A stretch of 64,000 bases of DNA from JBBRMW01 sp038239365 (GTDB lineage Bacteria; Chloroflexota; Anaerolineae; Aggregatilineales; UBA2796): contig JBBSEU010000002.1 of assembly GCA_038239365.1 (NCBI GenBank), positions 1 through 64,000 of the forward strand. Reading direction: 5' to 3'. Position numbers and translations under genes: made by a program. Below the pieces are notes generated by a model, which did no database searches, was not told the DNA's origin, and saw nothing but the letters and a program-made list of their open reading frames with translations. Of this stretch, positions 42,568-49,802 are shown piece by piece (the stretch's first letter is position 1; the number at the start of each line of letters is the position of its first letter).

Positions 42568-43860
42568 ATGCAGCTAATCATTGATTCGATCATCGGGCGC
42601 GAAGTGCTGGACTCGCGCGGCAATCCAACCGTCGAAGTTGAAGTGAACTTGCTGGATGGCGGTTCAGGCCGCGCCATCGTGCCGAGTGGTGCCAGCACTG
42701 GCGTCCACGAGGCGCTCGAACTGCGCGACGACGACAAAAAACGTTACGGTGGCAAAGGCGTTTTGAAGGCGGTTCAGGCCGTCAACGAAACGATTGCCGA
42801 AGCGATCATCGGGATGGACGCGCTGGCACAAAAAGAGATCGACGACGCCCTGCTCGAACTGGACGGCACACCCACCAAGTCTAATTTGGGCGCGAATGCA
42901 ATCCTGGGCGTGTCGCTGGCCGTCGCCAAAGCGGCTGCCAACAGTCTGGATGTTCCGCTCTATCAATATCTGGGCGGCGTGTATGCCCATATACTGCCTG
43001 TGCCGATGATGAACATCCTAAACGGTGGCAAGCACGCCGAAAACAGCACCGACTTCCAGGAATTTATGGTGATGCCCGTCGGTGCGGACACGTTCAGCGA
43101 AGGTTTGCGCTGGGGTGTCGAGATTTATCAGGCGCTCAAAAAGGTGCTGCACGATAAGGGTAAGGCGACAACCGTTGGCGATGAAGGCGGTTTCGCGCCA
43201 AGTGATCTGGCACGCAACGAAGAAGCGATTGAATTTATCCTGACCGCTATTGAAAAAGCAGGCTACAAAGCAGGCGATCAGGTGATGATCGCGCTTGACC
43301 CGGCAGCCAGCGAAATCTACAAAGACGGTAAATACGTTTTGGCGCGCGAAAATCGCAGCCTGACGCCCGATGAAATGGTTGAATATTGGGAAAGCTGGAT
43401 CAATAAATATCCAATCATCTCGTTGGAAGACGGCCTGGCCGAAGACGATTGGGAACATTGGTCGCAGTTGTACCAGAAGGTCGGCAATCGCGTCCAGTTG
43501 GTGGGTGATGATCTGCTCGTGACAAATGTCGAACGTATCAAGCGCGCGATCAAGGAAAAGGCCGCCAACAGCCTCTTGTGCAAGCTGAATCAGATCGGTT
43601 CACTGACCGAGTCCATCGCGGCCACGCAGATGAGCCAACGCGCCGGTTGGACGGTAGTAGTCAGCCATCGCAGCGGCGAAACCGAAGATACAACAGTTGC
43701 CGATCTGGTCGTTGGGCTGAACGCCGGACAGATCAAAACGGGCGCTCCGGCACGTTCGGATCGCGTGGCGAAATACAACCAACTCCTGCGGATCGAGGAG
43801 CAGCTTGGCCCAGCGGCGGTCTATGCTGGGCGCAGTGCCTTCACAAACCTAAATCGCTAG
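42568..43860 (+). CDS. eno: Enolase
   Basis: 430 residues. IDSIIGREVLDSRGNPTVEVEV at the N-terminus, GASTGVHEALELRDDDKKRYGGKGV, GANAILGVSLAVAKAAA, the active site EGGFAPSD and ALDPAASE, metal Asp/Glu in LEDGLAEDDW and VGDDL, LCKLNQIGSLTESI with the catalytic Lys, and SHRSGETEDTTVADL. Converts 2-phosphoglycerate to phosphoenolpyruvate. AAAGGATGAG precedes the ATG. Next gene is pyk, with its own -10. Confidence 0.98.
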   Translation: MQLIIDSIIGREVLDSRGNPTVEVEVNLLDGGSGRAIVPSGASTGVHEALELRDDDKKRYGGKGVLKAVQAVNETIAEAIIGMDALAQKEIDDALLELDGTPTKSNLGANAILGVSLAVAKAAANSLDVPLYQYLGGVYAHILPVPMMNILNGGKHAENSTDFQEFMVMPVGADTFSEGLRWGVEIYQALKKVLHDKGKATTVGDEGGFAPSDLARNEEAIEFILTAIEKAGYKAGDQVMIALDPAASEIYKDGKYVLARENRSLTPDEMVEYWESWINKYPIISLEDGLAEDDWEHWSQLYQKVGNRVQLVGDDLLVTNVERIKRAIKEKAANSLLCKLNQIGSLTESIAATQMSQRAGWTVVVSHRSGETEDTTVADLVVGLNAGQIKTGAPARSDRVAKYNQLLRIEEQLGPAAVYAGRSAFTNLNR

Positions 43861-43878
43861 CTTTACGGGCAACCCACC

Positions 43879-43907
43879 TGCCGGGTGTATAATGGGTACG
43901 CCCGGCA
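43879..43907 (+). promoter_or_regulatory. Palindrome overlapping the pyk -10 element
   Basis: TGCCGGG (43879-43885) and CCCGGCA (43901-43907) flank a TATAAT (43888-43893). The arrangement could be an operator controlling pyk or a weak terminator for eno without a T-run. No consensus -35 lies 16-18 bases upstream. Confidence 0.45.
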
Positions 43908-43920
43908 CAACTCAAGGGGA

Positions 43921-45423
43921 ATGACTCACTTGGTCAGGAAATTTGACACTAAACGCACTAAAATCGTCTGTACCATCGGCCCGGCCTCCTCTGATGAGGA
44001 AACGCTGCGTGCGATGATCCGCGCGGGTATGGACGTTGCCCGTATCAACTTCAGTCACGGTGAAGATCAGATTCACATTGATAATATCGAACGCATCCGG
44101 CGCATCGCCAAAGAAGAAGAGGCGGTTGTCGCCATTCTGTGCGATCTGCAAGGACCGAAAATTCGATTGGGCAAGCTGGCGAATGAACCCGTGATGCTGC
44201 AAAAGGGCGATACGCTGACGCTCACCACGCGCGATGTGAACGGCGCGAATAATGTTTTTCCACTGCCCAATCCGGAATTCGTCAAGGACGTGAAGCCCGG
44301 CAACCGCTTGCTGCTCGATGATGGTCAGCTAGAGTTCAAGGTGATCACCAAACAGGGCGATGATTTGAACTGTGAAGTGATCGTGGGCGGCCCGCTTAGC
44401 TCCCGAAAAGGCGTCAGCGCGCCGGAAAGCCACCTCACTTTTTCGGCGTTGACCGATAAAGATCGGCATGATACGGAGATTGCCGTCAAGGTCAAGGCCG
44501 ATTACCTGGCGATGTCGTTTGTTCGCAGCGGTGATGATATGCGCGAACTGCGCTGGTTGACTCATCATTTGGGCGGCGATATTGCGCTCATCGCCAAGAT
44601 CGAGAAGCGTGAAGCGATCATCGCCATTGATGATGTGATCGAAGCCTCGGATGGCGTCATGGTGGCGCGCGGCGATTTGGGTGTCGAGACGCCCGCCGAA
44701 GCCGTGCCGATCCATCAGAAAGAAATCATCCGGCGCTGCAATGCAGTGGGTAAACCTGTGATCACCGCCACACAGATGCTCCAGTCGATGATCACCAATC
44801 CGCGCCCGACTCGTGCCGAAGCCAGCGATGTGGCAAACGCCATTTTCGACGGCACAGACGCGGTCATGCTCTCCGGTGAAACAGCGTCGGGTCAATTTCC
44901 AGTGAACGCTGTTGAAACTATGGCAACCATTGCCCATATTGCGGAAGAACATCTCAATACCGATGGCCGCCGCGATTTCCGCAATATGCCTGTATCGCTC
45001 AAAGGCCCCGATCTCATGTCTGACTCGGCCAGTCGCGCGGCCAGCCAGATCGCGGACGAACTCGGTGCAACTCTGATTATCACCTCTACGCTAACCGGGT
45101 ACACCGCACGGCGCGTCGCACGTCAGCGCCCAAACACCCGCATCCTGTGCGTAACGCCAGATGTTCAAACGCATCAACGCATGGCGCTGGTATGGGGCGT
45201 GCTGCCGATGGTAGTACCAAACTACAACACGGTTGACGATATGTTGAATATTGTCGTCACGACAGCTATCAATGCCGGACTCGTAAAGTATGGCGATTTA
45301 GCGATCATCATTGCGGGTGTACCTTTTGGCGCGGCGGGCGGTACGAACTTCCTCAAGATTCACACCGTTGGGGAATCGGGCGAGGTTTCTGCGCCGCTTG
45401 TTATGAATCAGAAAGCGAACTGA
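43921..45423 (+). CDS. pyk: Pyruvate kinase
   Basis: 500 residues. TKRTKIVCTIGPASS and GMDVARINFSHG at the N-terminus, LCDLQGPKIRLG, the B domain DVNGANNVFPLP, ALTDKDRHDTEIAVKVKADYLAMSFVRSG, IAKIEKREAI with the catalytic Lys, VARGDLGVETP, the signature NAIFDGTDAVMLSGETASG, and the C-terminal allosteric domain. AAGGGGA lies directly before the ATG at 43921, and a TTG at 43930 is an alternative start at normal spacing. It makes pyruvate and ATP from phosphoenolpyruvate, completing the eno-pyk pair. Confidence 0.97.
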   Translation: MTHLVRKFDTKRTKIVCTIGPASSDEETLRAMIRAGMDVARINFSHGEDQIHIDNIERIRRIAKEEEAVVAILCDLQGPKIRLGKLANEPVMLQKGDTLTLTTRDVNGANNVFPLPNPEFVKDVKPGNRLLLDDGQLEFKVITKQGDDLNCEVIVGGPLSSRKGVSAPESHLTFSALTDKDRHDTEIAVKVKADYLAMSFVRSGDDMRELRWLTHHLGGDIALIAKIEKREAIIAIDDVIEASDGVMVARGDLGVETPAEAVPIHQKEIIRRCNAVGKPVITATQMLQSMITNPRPTRAEASDVANAIFDGTDAVMLSGETASGQFPVNAVETMATIAHIAEEHLNTDGRRDFRNMPVSLKGPDLMSDSASRAASQIADELGATLIITSTLTGYTARRVARQRPNTRILCVTPDVQTHQRMALVWGVLPMVVPNYNTVDDMLNIVVTTAINAGLVKYGDLAIIIAGVPFGAAGGTNFLKIHTVGESGEVSAPLVMNQKAN

Positions 45424-45436
45424 GGCTGGTTTTTCG

Positions 45437-45476
45437 GCACAGCGCGATAGGCTGACGTAAGGTTAACGCGCTGTGC
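45437..45476. terminator. Strong hairpin between convergent genes
   Basis: GCACAGCGCG (45437-45446) pairs perfectly with CGCGCTGTGC (45467-45476). There is no T-run on either side, so whether it ends transcription or only protects ends is uncertain. Confidence 0.4.
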
Positions 45477-45482
45477 GATGTT

Positions 45483-46208
45483 CTACCGGAACGTTTTCGC
45501 CTTTGGAAAGGACATGATCAGTCCTTTGGTATCAATCGCCAGCGACCTGAAAATCGCAGCTACCTCAGCCGGAATCGGTACTTTCGAGAACAAAACGACG
45601 GCAAATAAATCACCTGATGCTAACATGCCCCCGAAACCTATGACCGACTGGATTCCATTCGGGATCACGAATTCTTGCTGGGCCGGAATGAAGGCGCTGC
45701 CGCGTGCTTGTGGGACATAAAACACGTTGTAGCGCGTATCGGCCATGTTCGAGAGCAAGGACGAATCAGGGTTGATGACGCTGCCGATTTCCAGGCCAAG
45801 TTGCGTGATCAGTTGAGCGATCATCGGCGACTGCTGCACAATGGCTGCACTCGGCAGCGGAATCAGTTTGTGATTGAGAGAGGTTGCTCTGGAATTCCAC
45901 TCTGGTTTATCGCCTGCTGTCGCCAGAAGCACTAAATGTTTCATCATTGGCACTGCCGCCATGCCATCCAACAGAGCATCGGCGGTTGCCTGCAACGAGG
46001 GGTCTAAATCCTGATGGGCATGTGTCTTATAAAACCGAACCAGGGCACATGCTTTTTCACCGGTTTGTCCATCGATCAGATAATCATAGAAATATTGAAC
46101 TATCTTTTGGGCAGCTTCTTCCATGCTTTGTGTACCCGCCGTCGATCTTTTCAACGCGGTAATGCTGGCAACCATTTGCCCCAGCCCAAAATTTGCAAGA
46201 TCATACAT
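45483..46208 (-). CDS. Hypothetical protein, possible sensor domain
   Basis: 241 residues, not recognised. No signal peptide or membrane helix. The middle and C-terminal parts look like a GAF/DICT-type alpha-beta sensor fold: KACALVRFYKTH, MMKHLVLLATAGDKPEW, TRYNVFYVPQARGSAFIPAQQEF and FGGMLASGDLFAVVLFSKVPI. The N-terminal 40 residues are helical. Similar stand-alone domains precede histidine kinases in cyanobacteria, so a sensory role is a guess. Converges on pyk. Confidence 0.6.
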   Translation of the reverse strand: MYDLANFGLGQMVASITALKRSTAGTQSMEEAAQKIVQYFYDYLIDGQTGEKACALVRFYKTHAHQDLDPSLQATADALLDGMAAVPMMKHLVLLATAGDKPEWNSRATSLNHKLIPLPSAAIVQQSPMIAQLITQLGLEIGSVINPDSSLLSNMADTRYNVFYVPQARGSAFIPAQQEFVIPNGIQSVIGFGGMLASGDLFAVVLFSKVPIPAEVAAIFRSLAIDTKGLIMSFPKAKTFR

Positions 46209-46285
46209 CAGCTATGTTTTCCATTCCGCCAATCAAATCGCTGGCTGAAGTGAAATATGCAATAACTGAGCCGTAATTTACGATG

Positions 46286-46311
46286 ACAGGCCGGGGTCGA
46301 TTCCGGCCTGT
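46286..46311. terminator. Perfect 9-bp hairpin downstream of lpdA
   Basis: ACAGGCCGG (46286-46294) pairs with CCGGCCTGT (46303-46311), between the stop of lpdA (minus strand) and the gene at 45483-46208. No T-run, so termination is possible but not shown. Confidence 0.4.
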
Positions 46312-46320
46312 TGGCTGATG

Positions 46321-47718
46321 CTACAGGTTGATCATTTCGCCTTCGAGACCTTCGGCAGCTTCCATCAGGGCTTCGCTCAGTGTTGGGTGAGCATGAACGT
46401 TGCGCGCGATCTCCTCTGGGGTCAGTTCCCACATGCGTGCCAATGTCAGTTCGGGCAGCAGTTCGGTCACTTCCGGCCCGATCAGATGTGCGCCGAGCAG
46501 TTCACCGTACTTGGCATCACTGATCAACTTGACGAATCCGGCGTAATCGCCCAGACCAAGCGCCTTACCGTTCGCCTGGAAGGGGAAACGCGCGACTTTA
46601 ACATCGTAGCCTTTTTCGCGGGCTTCTTTCTCGGTGTAGCCGAAGCTGGCAACTTGTGGCTGACAGTAGGTGCAGCGCGGCATCATCTTGTAGTCGAGCG
46701 TGATCGTCTTTGCCCCGGCAATGTTTTCTGCGGCGATAATACCCATCGCACTGGCGACATGTGCCAGCAGCATTTGCCCGGTGCAATCGCCAATCGCGTA
46801 AATGCCAGGGACGTTCGTTTGCATCTTTTCGTCAATGGCGATGTAGCCGTTCTTGGCAAGCTGGACGCCCGTTTTTTCGAGGCCAAAGCCCTCACTGCGC
46901 GCTGCCCAGCCAATAGCGATGACCACCTGTTCGGCTTCTAACACCTGCTGCTGACCATCACGACTCACAGTTACCCGAACGCCATCCGCATTTTCTTCGA
47001 CTTTTTCAACTTTCGTGTTGGTGTGAACCTTAACGCCCGATTTGACATACTGTTTTTCGAGTTCCTTGCTAACGTCTTCATCCTCGTTCGGCAGGATATT
47101 TGGCAAAAACTCGACAATCGTCACATCGACGCCGTAGCTGTTCATCACGTAACCGAACTCGATCCCGATCACGCCGCCGCCCACAAAGATGATGCTCTTG
47201 GGCAGTTTGTTGTCCATGATCGTTTCCAGGTAGGTTCGCACGCGCTCCGATACCTTGAGGCCGGGCAGCATCCGAACCTGCGCGCCTGTTGCCAGGATCA
47301 CGTTTTTGGCGTTGAGTGTTTCGTTTCCGCCGTTGTTGAGCGCCACGTCAATCGTTTTGGGCGCGCTGAAGGATGCCCAACCGTCGTAGGTATCGATCTT
47401 ATTCTTACGCATCAGCGAACTGACGCCGCGTACCAGACGGCCACTCACATCACGACTGCGCTTGAACGCGACTTCATAATCCAGTTCTACCGTGCCGAAA
47501 GTAAAACCGAAATCTTTGGCGCGATGCGTGACGATATGTGCCAGTTCCGCGTTACGCAGCAGCGCCTTTGAGGGGATGCAGCCGACGTTCAGGCATACAC
47601 CACCCCAATACTTCTTTTCGACAATGGCCGTTTTCAGGCCGAGTTGTGCCGCACGGATGGCGGCCACATAGCCGCCCGGCCCCGCGCCAACCACAACCAC
47701 ATCGTAATCTTTTGCCAT
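46321..47718 (-). CDS. lpdA: Dihydrolipoyl dehydrogenase
   Basis: 465 residues from ATG 47718. FAD domain: YDVVVVGAGPGGYVAAIRAAQLG; redox-active disulfide GGVCLNVGCIPSKALLRN; NAD domain IIFVGGGVIGIEFGYV; second FAD loop YAIGDCTG; C-terminal interface with catalytic His-Glu in HAHPTLSEALMEA. E3 component of 2-oxoacid dehydrogenase or glycine cleavage complexes. No E1/E2 gene is adjacent, so it may serve several complexes. It lies downstream of a solute-binding protein gene with a 101-base gap. Confidence 0.96.
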   Translation of the reverse strand: MAKDYDVVVVGAGPGGYVAAIRAAQLGLKTAIVEKKYWGGVCLNVGCIPSKALLRNAELAHIVTHRAKDFGFTFGTVELDYEVAFKRSRDVSGRLVRGVSSLMRKNKIDTYDGWASFSAPKTIDVALNNGGNETLNAKNVILATGAQVRMLPGLKVSERVRTYLETIMDNKLPKSIIFVGGGVIGIEFGYVMNSYGVDVTIVEFLPNILPNEDEDVSKELEKQYVKSGVKVHTNTKVEKVEENADGVRVTVSRDGQQQVLEAEQVVIAIGWAARSEGFGLEKTGVQLAKNGYIAIDEKMQTNVPGIYAIGDCTGQMLLAHVASAMGIIAAENIAGAKTITLDYKMMPRCTYCQPQVASFGYTEKEAREKGYDVKVARFPFQANGKALGLGDYAGFVKLISDAKYGELLGAHLIGPEVTELLPELTLARMWELTPEEIARNVHAHPTLSEALMEAAEGLEGEMINL

Positions 47719-47819
47719 GAGAGAACCCCTGTTTGTCACAATGACTGATCATTAGAGTGCTTAATCTGGCAAGATTTTACCGCAGTTGGTCGGCTCAGGG
47801 CGCGGGCAAAGTTACTACC

Positions 47820-49403
47820 TTACTGCTTGAACGAAATGTCCGCGAAGTTGATCGCCAGCGTTGCATCCAGATATGCACCTGTCAGTGTCGATTTGATCAA
47901 CGCCGATTGTGAACGGAAATAGATCGGAATGTTGATCGCGTTATCGGTTGCAATGCGCTGTGCTTTGCGATAAACGTTGTCACGTTCAGCACCGGGCAGC
48001 ATGGCCGATCCCTGTGTCAGAAGCGCCTTCACATCTGCCACACCCGGATATTCGCCATAGCCGCAGGTACTACGCATGGCGCTGCTATCAAGCAGCAGCG
48101 TGGTGAAGTCTTCCGGGTCAGCATAATCGCCTGTCCATGTGCTGACGAACATCTGACCCTGGCAAACCTTGCGGTTGGTATCGAATGTCTTCTTATCCAT
48201 GCTGTTGATCGTCAGTTCAACGCCAATGTCTGCCCACTGCGCCTGTATCACGCCCATCACGCGCTTATCGGTTTCATCGGTTGCCAGGCTGATTTCCAGC
48301 TTGAGGCCGTTCGCATAACCGGCCTTTGCCAGCAGTTGCTTGGCCGCATCCTGATCGTATTTGAAGGGCAGGTCTTTTTCATAGGCCGAGAGCAGCGGCG
48401 GGATCACGCCCTGTGCTTCACTACCTTGACCCTTAAGGACGCTTTTCAGGAGACCCTGCCGATCAATAGCGATATTCAAAGCACGCCGTACCTCGAACTT
48501 GCTGAGCGCCGGATCGTGCAGGTTGAGTACCAGGTACGTCACGGCCAGCGGCAGGATTTCCTGCAATTGCGGTGACAACGTTGCGTCGCTTTGCAGCCGC
48601 TGTAGTTGGAAGGCGGGCACCAGCGTAATATCGATTTTGCCCGCTTTGAAATCGTTGACCTGTTGAAGCGAATCGGGGATGACGCGCAGCACCACATACT
48701 TGATGTTGGGCGCTTTGCCCCAGTAGTCGGTGTTCGCTTCCAAATTGATCTGTGACTTGTGAACCCATTGCACGAACTTGTAAGGACCAGTACCCACCGG
48801 ATTTTCGCCAAAATTGGCTTTTTCGGCGGCTTCCTGCGGAATGATAAAAGCGCCTGGCAACGTGAGTTGATTCAGGAACGATGCGACAGGCTGACTGAGC
48901 GTGATCACAAATGTTTGATCATCGACAACTTTCAAGCCTTCGACTTCTTTGGCGGTGCCTTTTACGACAGCATCAACGCCTTTGACGCTGTCCAGCACGA
49001 AGCGCGTGTACGATTTACCCGTCTGTGGGTTCGCCAGTCGTTCAAGGCTGTACTTCACGTCTTTGGCTGTGAGGGTGCGCCCATTATGGAACTTTACGCC
49101 CGCCCGCAAATGAAACGTGTAGACCAGCCCATCGGCGGAAATATCCCACTTTTCGGCAAGGCCGGGAGTCGGTTGGAGCGTCTTTGGATTGTAGTTGACT
49201 AATCCTTCGTAAACATTGCGTAAAACCAGGAAATCATTGATCGTATCGGCAATGTGCGGATCGAGAGAACCCGGCTCACCTTCGGCAAAAGCCATTGTAA
49301 CCGTTTCAGTGCCAGCCTGAGACTTTGCCGCCACCAATGACAGCGGCATGGAGAGTGGAACAACCAACAGACATAACGCGGCGAACAGAAATAGACGCTT
49401 CAT
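47820..49403 (-). CDS. ABC-type extracellular solute-binding protein, family 5 (peptide/nickel type)
   Basis: 527 residues with a signal peptide (KRLFLFAALCLLVVPLSMP, cleavage likely after the VAAKSQA region). Family-5 motifs: GSLDPHIADTINDFLVLRNVYEGLV, YTFHLRAGVKFHNGRTLTAKDVKYSLERL, ANFGENPVGTGPYKFVQW, FEVRRALNIAIDRQGL and ISLATDETDKRVMGVIQAQWADIGV. No permease or ATPase genes flank it. It starts nine bases after a receiver-domain gene and is the last gene of the two-component operon at 49413-53103, with its own GAGGT Shine-Dalgarno. A role as periplasmic ligand sensor for that kinase, or as part of a dispersed importer, are both possible. Confidence 0.93.
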   Translation of the reverse strand: MKRLFLFAALCLLVVPLSMPLSLVAAKSQAGTETVTMAFAEGEPGSLDPHIADTINDFLVLRNVYEGLVNYNPKTLQPTPGLAEKWDISADGLVYTFHLRAGVKFHNGRTLTAKDVKYSLERLANPQTGKSYTRFVLDSVKGVDAVVKGTAKEVEGLKVVDDQTFVITLSQPVASFLNQLTLPGAFIIPQEAAEKANFGENPVGTGPYKFVQWVHKSQINLEANTDYWGKAPNIKYVVLRVIPDSLQQVNDFKAGKIDITLVPAFQLQRLQSDATLSPQLQEILPLAVTYLVLNLHDPALSKFEVRRALNIAIDRQGLLKSVLKGQGSEAQGVIPPLLSAYEKDLPFKYDQDAAKQLLAKAGYANGLKLEISLATDETDKRVMGVIQAQWADIGVELTINSMDKKTFDTNRKVCQGQMFVSTWTGDYADPEDFTTLLLDSSAMRSTCGYGEYPGVADVKALLTQGSAMLPGAERDNVYRKAQRIATDNAINIPIYFRSQSALIKSTLTGAYLDATLAINFADISFKQ

Positions 49404-49412
49404 AGACTCACC

Positions 49413-49769
49413 TCACTGCATGACTTGCGAAAAAACATTGTCGAGATCATCTGCGGTGAACGGTTTAGTGACGACATGTTGGCAGCCCAACCGCCGATAG
49501 TGTTGCAGCTCAGAAGGCAGGGCGCGTGCTGTCAATAAAACGATATGGTCTGCCAGATTTTGAGAGGAGGCCATTTCGATGATAGGGTAGGATGCTTCGC
49601 CATCGATCATTACATCTACTAAAAACACGTCCGGGCGTGTTTCAGAAAGCGAATATTGAGCAGCTTCCAACGTTTTGGCGCTCACAAATTCGCTGTCCGG
49701 GATTGTGCTTACATAGCGACGAATGAAGTCAATGTCATAATCCGAGTCTTCGAGATAGAGGATACGCAT
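49413..49769 (-). CDS. Single-domain response regulator (receiver only)
   Basis: 118 residues. MRILYLEDSDYDIDFIRRYV acidic pair, phospho-Asp in RPDVFLVDVMIDG (about 52), Thr in VLLTARALPSE, and Lys in VVTKPFTADD. All phosphorylation residues are intact. No output domain, so it may shuttle phosphate or act on a target protein. Downstream of the hybrid kinase by about 33 bases and upstream of the solute-binding protein. Confidence 0.9.
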   Translation of the reverse strand: MRILYLEDSDYDIDFIRRYVSTIPDSEFVSAKTLEAAQYSLSETRPDVFLVDVMIDGEASYPIIEMASSQNLADHIVLLTARALPSELQHYRRLGCQHVVTKPFTADDLDNVFSQVMQ

Positions 49770-49802
49770 GAGAATTCCTATGTAATGAGAATAGATAAAC
49801 TA

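Noticed and set aside
47820..49403. Complete ABC importer operon
   Set aside because: Only the binding protein is present; the neighbours are a receiver protein and lpdA, with no permease or ATPase.
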